A DNA stretch of 64,000 bases, taken from assembly GCA_034437755.1 (NCBI GenBank), contig DAOTTV010000005.1:3598-67597 (forward strand), given 5' to 3'. The DNA comes from JAUZRW01 sp034437755 (GTDB lineage Bacteria; Chloroflexota; Anaerolineae; Aggregatilineales; Phototrophicaceae). Position numbers and translations under genes: made by a program. Shown here one piece after another: positions 50,005 through 59,613 of this stretch. Numbering within the stretch: the stretch's first letter is position 1; each line of letters opens with the position of its first letter. The notes beneath the pieces were generated by a model. That model saw nothing but the letters and a program-made list of their open reading frames with translations. It had not been told where the DNA came from and searched no databases.

Positions 50005-51867
50005 TCAGCCGGATTGCCGCAGACGGTTATCGCCCGGCGCAACCTGATAGATCGCCTGCCACGGCACATAATGCGTGAATGTATGATCTTCTATCACGAG
50101 ATTGCCCTGCATATCATAGACATTGCGATAGACTGTCACATCGGCACCATCTGCCGAGTAATCGACCTGTAGCGTCTCGCCAGCGTTTAAGTCGCGGTTG
50201 ATTTCGTAGCGCGGCGACGGCGCGGGTTCGATATTCTTCACGATTGCCGGTTCAATCTCGGCGCGCCAGTGTTGCGTGCTATAAAAGCGGAATTCTAGCG
50301 CGTTATCAGCGGGGTAGACGTTGGTTTCGATCAAGAGATGGTAGGGCGTGTTATTCTGGAAGCGGAAATCGCGCTCCGGTTGCCAGATAGCCGCATCTAA
50401 GCCCGGTGGACTGCCCGCCAGTTCATAATAGCCAACGCGATACCCGTGCGAGTTGCGCTCGGTGATGGCGAAGCCGCCATTGAACGCCGCCCGAAAGACG
50501 GTCGTGCTAACCTGACATACACCACCGCCGAGTCCGGTGACGGTGCGCCCGCCGAAGATCACCTGTCCTTCAACGAAGCCGTTCTCAAGGCTAATATCGC
50601 CCAGATAGTAATTGAACGAGAATTCCTCACCGGGCCCGACGATCACGCCGTTGATTTTACCCGCCGAGACCGCGATATTCTGGCGACGATTGGACGAGCT
50701 AGCATCGTAATACGTCGTTGCTGAGGTGACGAGTTCCGTGATGCCCAGTTCAGTCGCCGTGATTTGATTGTGGTAGCGTGGCAGGACGTAATCGAAAGCC
50801 ATCGGCACGATGCGATTCTCGGTGAACACGCCCGCTTCAAGGCGTTCGAGCGTCTGCGCGATGTTGAGCGTGCGCCCGCTGACGGATGGCTGAATCGCGG
50901 TCAATGTGCCGTTGATCGGGTCGTAGTCGAAGCGTCCATCGCGTGGCGGCGTGATGAGACCGGGCGCGAGCGTCTCCAGATAGGCTTCAAACGCGCTCAT
51001 GTCAATATCGACCTCGTAGCTTTGTGTGCCATCGCTCGCCTGTACCCGCGTCACTTTCAGCAATTGTTCGATCTGGGGTACGCTCACCATCCACGGCCCC
51101 AGCTGATTGCCGTGCTGGTCGGTGGCGACGAGTTGCACCGGTGCTGAGAGCGCGGTCTGGATGCGTTGCGCGGCTTCGGTCATGTTGCTGGCTGTAGGCG
51201 CGATGTCCTCGACCACCAGTTGAATCTCGCCCCCTGTGCCGAAGCGCGTCAGCGTCTCGTTCAAGCGGTCGAAGGTGGCGGCGACGTTCAAGCGGCGACC
51301 ATTCGTCCCGTCACGGGTGACGGCGGTCGTGCCATCTAAGCTGAGCGCCCCCATGACGACCTCGCGGTTGATCTCGCTGGCGATCTCGTCCAGCTTGTCG
51401 AGCGCGACGTTTTGATCGTAGGTGATGATCGGGGCGATCTGTACGCCGTTCAGCCATGCGTCAGCCTGCGCCTGCACATCGCGGATCACGTTGCCCTGAT
51501 GCCCGATAGCATACGCCATGCGCCCCATCTGCTCCGCATCGAAGCGCACGCCGAGTTCAGTCGCGCTCATCTGCCAGAAGGCTTCGCCATCACGAAAGGT
51601 GAACACCGCGCGATTGCGATCGGTGAAGCCCTGTGCCAGTGCTTCGGCGGCTTCGGCTTCGGTCATGCCGGATAAATTGATCCCCAGCGCGCTCACCCCC
51701 GGCACAATACGATCGCTATATAGCCATTGATAACTGACCAGCAACGCGCCGAGCGTCAGCACGACGAGCAACGCGCCGATGATGACCAGCACGGGCAGGC
51801 GAATCAGCCACGGGTTCAAGCGAAAGCCGCGGGATGACTGGGGTTGTGGATAAGCTGTGGTGGACAT
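50005..51867 (-). CDS. VanW-family protein with peptidoglycan-binding repeats
   Basis: 620 residues. One N-terminal TM (LPVLVIIGALLVVLTLGALLVSY), two PG-binding_4-type repeats (about 55-270), and a VanW domain (about 375-540): GKINGVIVGPGEEFSFN, GFVEGQVIFGGRTVTGLGGGVCQVSTTVF and ITERNSHGYRVGYY. VanW genes were named from vancomycin-resistance clusters, but the domain is widespread in envelope proteins; no van genes here. The C-terminus has an added beta-rich domain. ATG 51867 follows AGAGGTGAGG; GTG 51873 is the earlier option. Confidence 0.9.
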   Translation of the reverse strand: MSTTAYPQPQSSRGFRLNPWLIRLPVLVIIGALLVVLTLGALLVSYQWLYSDRIVPGVSALGINLSGMTEAEAAEALAQGFTDRNRAVFTFRDGEAFWQMSATELGVRFDAEQMGRMAYAIGHQGNVIRDVQAQADAWLNGVQIAPIITYDQNVALDKLDEIASEINREVVMGALSLDGTTAVTRDGTNGRRLNVAATFDRLNETLTRFGTGGEIQLVVEDIAPTASNMTEAAQRIQTALSAPVQLVATDQHGNQLGPWMVSVPQIEQLLKVTRVQASDGTQSYEVDIDMSAFEAYLETLAPGLITPPRDGRFDYDPINGTLTAIQPSVSGRTLNIAQTLERLEAGVFTENRIVPMAFDYVLPRYHNQITATELGITELVTSATTYYDASSSNRRQNIAVSAGKINGVIVGPGEEFSFNYYLGDISLENGFVEGQVIFGGRTVTGLGGGVCQVSTTVFRAAFNGGFAITERNSHGYRVGYYELAGSPPGLDAAIWQPERDFRFQNNTPYHLLIETNVYPADNALEFRFYSTQHWRAEIEPAIVKNIEPAPSPRYEINRDLNAGETLQVDYSADGADVTVYRNVYDMQGNLVIEDHTFTHYVPWQAIYQVAPGDNRLRQSG

Positions 51868-52008
51868 CCTCACCTCTGGTTTCTATGCTCAATCACGGTC
51901 GATGTATCATGTCAGTTGACGGCATTATATCAAAAAAGCCGCATCCGACTATGATGGCATAGGATAGATGAAGATGATTACAACTTGCTTAAAAAGCGGG
52001 TGTCATCC

Positions 52009-52482
52009 TCAGCCGATGACGCGCACGATGAACGTGATGTCGCCATCCGGCGCGGCGATTTTGACCTTATCGCCGACTTGCTTGCCCATTAGTGCTGATC
52101 CGAGTGGGCTTTCCATACTCAGCTTACCCTGTGCCGGGTTGGCATCGGCCGGGCTGACGATGCGATAGACTTCTTCATCGTCTGTCCCTTTCTCGACAAT
52201 CGTCACCTGCGAGCCGATCAGCACTTCGTCGGCGTTGCTAGGGTCTTCGATGATTTGCGCGTTGCGTAAAATCGTCTCGATCCGCACGATTTCGCCTTCG
52301 AGCATCGCTTGTTCGTTCTTGGCATCTTCGTATTCGGTATTCTCGGTGAGATCGCCGCCATCTTCTAAGGCGGTACGCACGCGCTCGGCAATTTCAGGGC
52401 GGCGGACTCGCGTCAGATAATTAAAGCGCTTCTTTAGCGTCTCGTAGCCTTCACGGGTCATATACTGTGTTTTGTCGACCAT
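52009..52482 (-). CDS. greA: Transcription elongation factor GreA
   Basis: 157 residues from the ATG at 52482 (AAAGGA five bases upstream; the TTG at 52500 is less likely). N-terminal coiled coil with MTREGYETLKKRF and the acidic GDLTENTEYEDAKNEQAMLEGEI tip that enters the RNA polymerase secondary channel; C-terminal FKBP-like domain with ESPLGSALMGKQVGDKVKI. It rescues arrested RNA polymerase by stimulating transcript cleavage. Confidence 0.96.
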   Translation of the reverse strand: MVDKTQYMTREGYETLKKRFNYLTRVRRPEIAERVRTALEDGGDLTENTEYEDAKNEQAMLEGEIVRIETILRNAQIIEDPSNADEVLIGSQVTIVEKGTDDEEVYRIVSPADANPAQGKLSMESPLGSALMGKQVGDKVKIAAPDGDITFIVRVIG

Positions 52483-52533
52483 TTGCGTCCTTTCTGTCAA
52501 ACACGGTGCTTAGAGCCGGTCTGGTAATCGTCG

Positions 52534-52653
52534 GTACGATTACAAAATAACGTGGGGGCCTCTCGTGACCGCCCTCATCCCTCCAGCCAGACGGTTCAGG
52601 AATCCCCACTCTCAGAGGGCTAAAGCATCGTCCACGCTATCATGTGGGTATAC
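52534..52653 (+). repeat. Type-C repeat element (C2)
   Basis: GTACGATTACAAAATAACGTGG at the left and CCACGCTATCATGTGGGTATAC at the right. The ends form an imperfect inverted repeat, 15 of 22 positions. No target duplication seen. Interior is short and non-coding. A copy near 21.3 kb carries A2 inside it. Confidence 0.6.
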
Positions 52654-52654
52654 T

Positions 52655-53098
52655 AAAGGAATTATCCCCCGAACGAAAATAGCAAAACACAGGTCGAGAA
52701 CCTGTGCTACCTGCTATATACGCCATTTTTAGGCGATAAACTTTATCATGCTTATAGAATGGTGTAAAGTAAAAAACCTATCGCTTTAGGAGGTCGTTTA
52801 CAAAATAACGTGGTCGCGCTGCAAGCTCAAGCATCGCGGCTAAGTGGGGGCGGCAGGGAAGCCATCTAAAGTCGCTCTGACCCCGCTGAGGTCCTTAGTC
52901 CCTTCAGTGGACTTACCTTGCTCGTCGCCAAAGACTTTAGTCTCTGGTGATAGACCAAAGACGGGTTCGCTGTAGCAAACCCTTACAAGCGTTCTCATGA
53001 CAACTTGTTCGTAGTCCCACAACATCGCAAGCGATTGAATCCCGCTGATATATCTGATACGCTTGACACATTGTATATTTTTTAAAAGGTAAATGAGC
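52655..53098. other. Non-coding stretch before pepF
   Basis: Contains a hairpin (CACAGGT-CGAGA-ACCTGTG at 52688-52706), a further type-C left end (TTTACAAAATAACGTGG near 52798-52814) and several short repeats of the word GACTTTAG. A minus-strand open frame of 91 codons (52840-53115) overlaps these repeats and resembles no family. Possibly decayed mobile DNA. Confidence 0.4.
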
Positions 53099-54928
53099 AT
53101 GGTCGATGCTACCACAAAGAAAACAACAGGCGCAGAAGATGTCGTCTGGGATTTGTCGGTCTATTATGATAGCCCCGACGACCCGCGCATTGCGGAAGAT
53201 TTAGCACAGGCAGAACAAATCGCCAGCGATTTCGCCCGGGCTTATCGCGGGCGCGTCGCCCGTCTGACGGCTGAAGAACTCGCGAGTGCCTACGGCGAGC
53301 TAGAGCAATTGAGCGAGTTATTCGGCAAGGTCGAGCATTATGCCAGCCTCAATTTCAGCGTCTATGCCAACGATCCACAATGGGGCGCATTCATCCAGAA
53401 GATCACCGAGCGCAGTGCCGCCATCAATCAACAACTGGTCTTCTTCGATGTCGAGTGGAACGCCGTGCCCGACGAGCGCGCGCAGACCTTGCTCGCTGAC
53501 CCCGCGTTGAGCGAGTACGCCTATCATCTGGAAGCCGAACGGCGCTATAAGCCCTATCAGCTGAGCGAAACTGAGGAGCAATTGCTGATCGAAAAGCGCG
53601 TGACCGGCAACAACGCCTGGACGCGCCTCTTCTCGCAGATTACATCGGGCATGATGCTCGATTACAAAGGCGAGTCGCGCACAATGTCCGAAGTCCTCTC
53701 GGAGCTGGCATCGAGCCCCGTGCGCGACAATCGTAAAGCCGCCGCCGACGCGGTGACTGCCGGCTTGCAGGCACGCAAGATGGAACTGACCTACATCTTC
53801 AACGTGCTGGCGGCGGATAAGGCCAGTGATGATCGTCGGCGCGGGTTTCCGACGTGGATCACGTCGCGCAATCTGAGCAATAAAGCCAGCGCCGAGACTG
53901 TCGACGCGCTGATTGAAGCCGTCACCAGCAGTTATAGCCTCGTCGCACGCCACTATAACATCAAGCGGGCTTTGCTGGGCTACGAGACGCTTTATGACTA
54001 TGATCGGTATGCGCCGCTGGCCCTTAAAGAGAACGATAATTTCTATACGTGGGATCAGGCGCATCGCATCGTCACGGAAGCCTACCGCGCCTTCGACCCG
54101 CGCATGAGCGACCTTGCCGACAAGTTCTTCCACGAGAACTGGATTCATGCGCCAGTGATGGCCGGCAAGCGCGGTGGCGCCTTCGCCGCCTATGGCACGA
54201 AGCGCACGCATCCCTGGGTATTCCTGAATTACACCGGCACGAGTCAATCAGTGATGACGCTGGCACACGAACTCGGTCACGGGATTCATATGTATCTGGC
54301 GGGCGAACAGCAGAATGCCTTCAGCATGGCAACCCCGCTGACCACAGCGGAGATGGCATCGGTCTTCGGTGAGATGCTGGTCTTTCAGGATTTGGTCGCC
54401 AAAGAAGATGACGACGTGATTAAGCTGGGGATGCTCTCGCAGAAGATCGAAGACTCGATGGCGACCTGCTTCCGGCAGGTGGCGATGAACCGCTTCGAGG
54501 ACGGGTATCACAGCGCGCGTCGCACACAGGGCGAGTTGAGTACCGAGCAACTGAACGCCATCTGGATGGAGACGCAGAACGCGATGTTCGAGGGCAGTGT
54601 CACCCTGCGCGATGATTATGCCCAGTGGTGGAGCTACGTGCCGCACTTCCTCAGCACGCCGGGCTATGTCTATGCGTATGCCTTCGGTGAATTGTTGGTG
54701 CTGGCGCTCTACAATTTGTACCAGACCACCGGCGATGCCTTCGTGCCACAGTATCTCGACTTGCTCGCCAGTGGCGATAGCGACTACCCTGAAAATCTGC
54801 TGGCGAAGATCGGCGTTGATCTCAACGATCCGCAATTCTGGAACGAGGGCATCGACGCTCTGCGGAAGCTGGTCGACGAAGAAGAAGCACTCGCCCGTTC
54901 GCTGTATCCGGCTAAATTCTCGTCCTGA
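53099..54928 (+). CDS. pepF: Oligoendopeptidase F (M3 metallopeptidase)
   Basis: 609 residues. Zn site HELGH at 390-394, with downstream Glu in TTAEMASVFGEM (about 420). YRVARLTAEEL, the long helical N-domain and SNKASAETVDALIEAV match PepF/PZ-peptidase B. Cytoplasmic hydrolysis of oligopeptides. The start at 53099 has AAAAGG nine bases upstream; the ATG at 53093 is only three bases from it. Confidence 0.95.
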   Translation: MVDATTKKTTGAEDVVWDLSVYYDSPDDPRIAEDLAQAEQIASDFARAYRGRVARLTAEELASAYGELEQLSELFGKVEHYASLNFSVYANDPQWGAFIQKITERSAAINQQLVFFDVEWNAVPDERAQTLLADPALSEYAYHLEAERRYKPYQLSETEEQLLIEKRVTGNNAWTRLFSQITSGMMLDYKGESRTMSEVLSELASSPVRDNRKAAADAVTAGLQARKMELTYIFNVLAADKASDDRRRGFPTWITSRNLSNKASAETVDALIEAVTSSYSLVARHYNIKRALLGYETLYDYDRYAPLALKENDNFYTWDQAHRIVTEAYRAFDPRMSDLADKFFHENWIHAPVMAGKRGGAFAAYGTKRTHPWVFLNYTGTSQSVMTLAHELGHGIHMYLAGEQQNAFSMATPLTTAEMASVFGEMLVFQDLVAKEDDDVIKLGMLSQKIEDSMATCFRQVAMNRFEDGYHSARRTQGELSTEQLNAIWMETQNAMFEGSVTLRDDYAQWWSYVPHFLSTPGYVYAYAFGELLVLALYNLYQTTGDAFVPQYLDLLASGDSDYPENLLAKIGVDLNDPQFWNEGIDALRKLVDEEEALARSLYPAKFSS

Positions 54929-54994
54929 GACGCGCGTGATCGCGCATGAGTCGTGCCGAGGGGCGTTTGTGCGCGCCCCTCGCTAGCGATTGTT

Positions 54995-55411
54995 TTAACT
55001 GTTGTTGCCCGGCTTTTGCAGGCGACGTAAACCCTGATATTGGGGATCCCCCTGAATATCTTTCCAGCGTTGTTTGCTCTCATCGACGTGCCACTCGACG
55101 ACGTACAAACCATCGGTATCTTGATAGGCGAAATCAGGGCGCAGGTTCATCAGAATCTGGCGCATCACGCCGACGAGGTCTTTACGCTCTTCGCCCATGC
55201 GTAGGATGAAATACTTGCCCGGCTCCCACTCGAAGTGTACCGGCATCCCGTTCCATGTGCCTTCCATCTTGATCGGGTCTTCCGCTTGCATGCAACTCAT
55301 ATACAAGCCCTGCACGCGGTTCTTCCATAGGGTGTGGTTCACACGCTCTTCGATGTAATAAGGACGCGGTTCCGGCTTGCTGTAAAACCATGTCCGTGAA
55401 CTGGTTGACAT
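54995..55411 (-). CDS. Hypothetical protein
   Basis: 138 residues, not recognised. Starts MSTSSRTWFYSKPEPRPYYI; contains GTWNGMPVHFEWEPGKYFILR and a C-terminal TDGLYVVEWHVDESKQRW. It converges with pepF at 66 bp. No signal peptide or TM. Confidence 0.7.
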   Translation of the reverse strand: MSTSSRTWFYSKPEPRPYYIEERVNHTLWKNRVQGLYMSCMQAEDPIKMEGTWNGMPVHFEWEPGKYFILRMGEERKDLVGVMRQILMNLRPDFAYQDTDGLYVVEWHVDESKQRWKDIQGDPQYQGLRRLQKPGNNS

Positions 55412-55530
55412 AAGCTATAGCCTCCATCTATCGCAACTTGTTTGCGTATTCTTTCACGAATATCTCATCTATTGAAGTGTACCGCACACACCAACCCGCG
55501 ACTAGTTCGGGCTTTGGGCGATTCAGGCGC

Positions 55531-56988
55531 TCAGTACGCGCCACTGCGAAGCAATACTTTGGGGATGGTCATCAGCAGGATTTGCACGTCGAACTGGATC
55601 GACCAGTTTTCGATGTAGTAAATATCCATCAGGCACATCTCATCGAAAGGCACTTCGCTTCGTCCGCTGACTTGCCACAAGCCGGTGATGCCGGGGATCG
55701 TCTGCAAGCGCTGACGATGCCAGTTCTCATAGAGTTCGACTTCATCGGGCAGGGGCGGGCGCGGCCCGACGAGACTCATCTCGCCCTTAAGGACGTTAAT
55801 CAGGTTCGGCAATTCGTCCAGGCTCGTGCGCCGGATGAAGCGCCCCACGCGCGTGATGCGCGGATCATCGACAATCTTGGGGCGGCGCACATCGCCGCCG
55901 ACCTGCATCATCAACTGCGAGCGATATTTATCGGCTTCCGGGATCATACTGCGGAACTTGTACATGTAGAATTTGCGCCCGTTCTCACCGATGCGGTGCG
56001 TCTTGTACAGGATGTCGCCGCCATCATCCAGCTTGATCGCCAGCGCGACAATGCCGAAGATCGGCACCCACAGCGGCATCGCGACCAGCGTCAGCGCCAT
56101 ATCTAGCACGCGCTTGAAGACGCGGTTCGCCCCGCGCAGGGGTTGCGGCGTATCAACCCCCAGCAGAGGAATACCGTCCAGATTCTCGACTTGTACCTGA
56201 CGCAAATTCAGCTGGAAAATATCCGGCACGACGCGCACTTCGGCATCGTGCTGGCGCGCGATCTGTGCCAGTTCGAGAATTTGATCGTAATGTTGCCACT
56301 TGAGCGTAATCATCACAGTATCGACATCGTACTGCTGGATGACCGGCCCCAGATTCGCCACCGCGCCCAGCCCGACCACGCGCCCCAGATCGACCGTGCC
56401 GCGTTGCGGATCATCATCGAGATAGCCGACCACACGATAGCCAAAATCACGACGGGCGACCAGCGTCCGCAAGACCGACGTGCCCACGTCGCCCATGCCC
56501 ACGATCACCACGCGCTGAACGCCAATCCCCCGCGCCCGAAAGTGCGCCCACACCATACGCCGTACCAGCCGCGTCAGCGATAAGCCGCCAATCAACAGCA
56601 TGACGACGTACATCAACATCAGGCGACTGGTGACCAGCGGTTGCAGGGCGAAATACAGCGCCAGAATCACGAGGGTGGTGTTAGCGATGCCACTGGCGAT
56701 GAGCGTCACTTCTTCAATCCAGACGCGCTGGCGCACGTTGCGATACAAGCCGTTGTTCTGATAAATGGCGACCAGCAAGCCAGCGTAAATCAGCGCGTAA
56801 GGAATGTAAGGGATGAAAGACGCGGCGTTATCCGGGTCATAGACCGGACGAAATACCTGCCATTCGTAGCGGATGATATAGCCAAGGACGAACGCCAACA
56901 GGACGAAAAGCGCGTCCAGCACTGGCATCATCCAGCGTGGTTCGATCGTCGGGCGTTCATTCAGTTGGGCGATTCCATTGCTATTCAT
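55531..56988 (-). CDS. Polyprenyl-phosphate sugar transferase (WbaP/WcaJ type)
   Basis: 485 residues. Four to five N-terminal TM segments (about 15-150), a Rossmann-like CoA-binding-type domain (VVIVGMGDVGTSVLRTL, about 160-175) and a C-terminal bacterial sugar-transferase domain (about 290-485): KRVLDMALTLVAMPLW, YKTHRIGENGRKFYMYKFRSM, RVGRFIRRTSLDELPNLINVLKGEMSLVGPRP and GITGLWQVSGRS. It transfers a sugar-1-phosphate to undecaprenyl phosphate, starting exopolysaccharide or O-unit synthesis. Confidence 0.93.
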   Translation of the reverse strand: MNSNGIAQLNERPTIEPRWMMPVLDALFVLLAFVLGYIIRYEWQVFRPVYDPDNAASFIPYIPYALIYAGLLVAIYQNNGLYRNVRQRVWIEEVTLIASGIANTTLVILALYFALQPLVTSRLMLMYVVMLLIGGLSLTRLVRRMVWAHFRARGIGVQRVVIVGMGDVGTSVLRTLVARRDFGYRVVGYLDDDPQRGTVDLGRVVGLGAVANLGPVIQQYDVDTVMITLKWQHYDQILELAQIARQHDAEVRVVPDIFQLNLRQVQVENLDGIPLLGVDTPQPLRGANRVFKRVLDMALTLVAMPLWVPIFGIVALAIKLDDGGDILYKTHRIGENGRKFYMYKFRSMIPEADKYRSQLMMQVGGDVRRPKIVDDPRITRVGRFIRRTSLDELPNLINVLKGEMSLVGPRPPLPDEVELYENWHRQRLQTIPGITGLWQVSGRSEVPFDEMCLMDIYYIENWSIQFDVQILLMTIPKVLLRSGAY

Positions 56989-57023
56989 AACACTCGTCTA
57001 TTGTTGCTCGGCGATCAGATTAA

Positions 57024-58151
57024 TCATGCGCCTGCGCGGGCGCGTTGATAACTGGCGACGGTCAAGCGGGCGGTCGTCTCCCAGTTAAAGTCTTGCGCTT
57101 GGCGCAAGCCCGCATCCCGCGCCTGTGCCCGCCATGCCGCGTCATCATACACACGGCGCAGGGCATCTGTCCATGCTGGCACGTCCTGCGGTGGTAAGCA
57201 CAGCCCAGCCCCCGCGGCTACTTCTGGCAGGGATGAGACCTGCGACGTAATGACGGGCGTTCCGCACGCCATCGCCTCAAGCACGGGCAAGCCAAAGCCC
57301 TCGAACACCGACGGATAGATGAACACATCTGCACTATTATACCAGAGCGGGATTTCATCAGCATCCACATAGCCCAGTAGCGTGATGTCATCCTGCAAGT
57401 GATAGCGGTCGATTGCGTCTATAATCGCGTCCGTCTGCCAGCCCATGCCGCCGCCCCACAGCATCGGCAAGCGTTCTGTGCGCGGTAAGCGTGCATAGGC
57501 TTCGACCAGCGTCACCAGATTCTTGCGCGGTTCGATCGTCCCTAGATAAAACCAGAAGCGATCAGGCAGGTTCTTCTCGCGTTTGAAGCGCGCAATCGCT
57601 GGCGCGGGCAAAGGCTGGAAGCGCGCCTGATCGTAGCCCAGTGGCGTTACGTCAATTTTGGCGGGGTCGATGCCCAGCAGATCGACCAGATCGCGCTTGG
57701 TGCTGTGGCTGATCGCCAGAATGCGGCGGGCACGGCGGCAGGTATGCGCGGTGAACGCCCGCAGGTAAAGCCGCCGCGCCCGACTGAGGCGCTGGGGATA
57801 ACGCATGAAGGTCAGATCATAGACGGTGACGACCGTCGCTTGGCGGTTGAGCAGGGGCGCGACGAAGGCCCCCGCATGATAGAGATCATACGCGCCCAAT
57901 TGTGCCGGTTGTAGCGCTTGCTCCCACGCGATACGCGCTAGCGGACGCTCGGTGTTGATGCGCGCGCGCGCCATTGTCACGCCTGTATACTGCGCTGGAT
58001 TTGCCCGCCCGACCAGCGCCGTTATTTGCCAATCCGGCGGCAGAACTGGCGGCAGATGACGCAAGAGCTGATCGAGATACGTGTGAATGCCAGCGGCGCG
58101 ATAGCCCGCCTGATGTGATAATAAATGTGCGTTGAGTCCGATGTGTACCAT
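57024..58151 (-). CDS. Glycosyltransferase family 4
   Basis: 375 residues from the ATG at 58151, which begins MVHIGLNAHLLSHQAGYRAAGIH. GT-B fold: FYLGTIEPRKNLVTLVEAYARL (about 200-221), WYNSADVFIYPSVFEGFGLPVLEAMACGTPVITS with the EX7E motif. Probably adds a hexose to the lipid-linked sugar made by the adjacent sugar transferase, 35 bp upstream in transcription order. An in-frame extension to 58265 has no SD either; the shorter start is chosen for domain fit. Confidence 0.88.
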   Translation of the reverse strand: MVHIGLNAHLLSHQAGYRAAGIHTYLDQLLRHLPPVLPPDWQITALVGRANPAQYTGVTMARARINTERPLARIAWEQALQPAQLGAYDLYHAGAFVAPLLNRQATVVTVYDLTFMRYPQRLSRARRLYLRAFTAHTCRRARRILAISHSTKRDLVDLLGIDPAKIDVTPLGYDQARFQPLPAPAIARFKREKNLPDRFWFYLGTIEPRKNLVTLVEAYARLPRTERLPMLWGGGMGWQTDAIIDAIDRYHLQDDITLLGYVDADEIPLWYNSADVFIYPSVFEGFGLPVLEAMACGTPVITSQVSSLPEVAAGAGLCLPPQDVPAWTDALRRVYDDAAWRAQARDAGLRQAQDFNWETTARLTVASYQRARAGA

Positions 58152-58307
58152 GCACGCGATCATACCGTATTTCGGCAAGGGCGACAACAGCGGCATCGCT
58201 AACGTGGGTCGTCGTGCAAGCGTGCGGCAATCGTCAGCGACGACGCGCCCAACATCTGCTATCATAAAGAGTGTTACTCATCGCTTGTTTAGGTAGGACA
58301 AACCAAT

Positions 58308-59249
58308 ATGCGTAAGATGCGTCACGTCATTGTATGCAGTGTCTATAGTCTGTTGATTCTGCTCGTGTCTGCCCCGATCACACCGGCGCAGACCGTCACC
58401 GTGCCCGATGAAACGGTGCGCTGGGACGGGCAATCGCCCTTTAATGTGCTAGTGCTGGGCATGGATCGCCGCCCAGGGGCGCGTGATACCCTGAACGTCC
58501 GCACCGATGTGGTGATGATCGCACGCTTTGATCCTGTCAATCAGCGCGTCGGTATCCTCGATATTCCGCGTGATATTCACATGGCATTGCTGGATCGCGC
58601 CGAGCAACTGGTGCGGGTGAATACGCTCTTGGTCGAAGGCGAGGCGATCACGACGGGCTACGGCCCTTACTTCGCCATGGAGACGCTACAACTGAATTTA
58701 GGCATGTATATTGATGGCTACATCGTCTTTGATTTTGAAGCCTTCACGACCTTTATCGACGCTATCGGCGGCGTGACAGTCAACAACCCCTTCCTCATCA
58801 ACGATCGCGCCTTTCCCGATATGAATTACGGCTTCGATCCTTTCTATTTGACCAGTGGCACGCATCATCTCAACGGCTCTGACGCGCTCCGCTTCGCCCG
58901 CACGCGCCACGGCGATAACGATTATGCGCGTGGACAACGCCAGCTAGAAGTCGTGGCGGGCGTGTATCGGCAATTGCAAGACCCGATCGTGCTGGCAACG
59001 CTGGTGCGAGATTTGCCGCCGCTCATCGACACGCTGGATCGCAATTTCTACAGCAACATCGCGCCCGATCAGTTGTTGTTGCTGGGCTTGTCCATTATGG
59101 AATTGCCGCCTAACAGCCTCTACATGGGGTCGATGAACACCGATTACAGCTTCACGTATATCTATCGTGGGGCGCAGGTGCAAGTGCCGGATCGTAACAC
59201 GATGTCAGAGTTGCTAGTAGCGACCTTCGGCGAGGACTACTGGCGCTGA
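58308..59249 (+). CDS. LytR-CpsA-Psr (LCP) family protein
   Basis: 313 residues with an N-terminal signal/TM (VCSVYSLLILLVSAP). LCP core: FNVLVLGMDRRPG (about 46-58), TDVVMIARFDPVNQRVGILDIPRDI, FIDAIGGVTV and FARTRHGDNDYARGQRQLEV. LCP proteins transfer lipid-linked glycans to peptidoglycan or proteins. Divergent from the GT4 gene and next to the sugar transferase, consistent with a glycan-attachment role. Confidence 0.92.
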   Translation: MRKMRHVIVCSVYSLLILLVSAPITPAQTVTVPDETVRWDGQSPFNVLVLGMDRRPGARDTLNVRTDVVMIARFDPVNQRVGILDIPRDIHMALLDRAEQLVRVNTLLVEGEAITTGYGPYFAMETLQLNLGMYIDGYIVFDFEAFTTFIDAIGGVTVNNPFLINDRAFPDMNYGFDPFYLTSGTHHLNGSDALRFARTRHGDNDYARGQRQLEVVAGVYRQLQDPIVLATLVRDLPPLIDTLDRNFYSNIAPDQLLLLGLSIMELPPNSLYMGSMNTDYSFTYIYRGAQVQVPDRNTMSELLVATFGEDYWR

Positions 59250-59283
59250 TTTCAGCCCGCATCCCCGCCATACCTGAGTAGTT

Positions 59284-59410
59284 GTAACTACTCAGGTAGA
59301 GTCTTCTTGTGGGGTTTCACCCCACGCCCCAGTAGGGGATGTCTCCCCTGCACCCCAGTTTTACCGACCGCAAAGCAGTCGGCGGGTACAGGTTCAAAGA
59401 ACGATCGTCC
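59284..59410 (-). mobile_element. Type-A MITE-like element, copy A4, right part replaced
   Basis: Starts GTAACTACTCAGGTAGAGTC, contains the GTGGGGTTTCACCCCAC hairpin, then stops inside the CAAAGAACGATCGTCC palindrome where a type-B element begins. CCTGAGTAGTT directly precedes it, possibly another element's end. Confidence 0.75.
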
Positions 59411-59534
59411 GTAACTACTCAGGTCAATTGATTGACGCCAGCTTCTACCCGCAAGACAAGCACGGTTGAAGTCCCTCTCCTAGCCACATAGTGGCGGTCG
59501 GGAGAGGGATTTAGGGTGAGGGCTGAGTAGTTAC
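59411..59534 (-). mobile_element. Type-B MITE-like element, copy B2 (124 bp)
   Basis: Termini GTAACTACTCAGG and CTGAGTAGTTAC. Shares the CAATTGATTG terminus-adjacent word and the GTGGCGGTCGGGAGAGGG stem with B1 but lacks about 40 bp of its interior. Abuts A4. A degenerate third piece (59535-59590) follows. Confidence 0.8.
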
Positions 59535-59613
59535 CTCCGGTGAAGGGCATCGTAGCGGTCAGGAGAGTGATTGAGGGCTGGATGCGCTCACAACGCCACC
59601 GCTCGTCATGTGA

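Noticed and set aside
50005..51867. VanW gene as evidence of vancomycin resistance
   Set aside because: No vanHAX, vanR/S or D-Ala-D-Lac ligase nearby; the domain is common in unrelated envelope proteins.
52840..53115. 91-codon minus-strand open frame in the repeat-rich gap before pepF, possibly a transposon gene tail
   Set aside because: No TnpB, Cys-finger or other motif; no ribosome site; overlaps short GACTTTAG-type repeats and the pepF start region. Kept only as non-coding repeat remnant.
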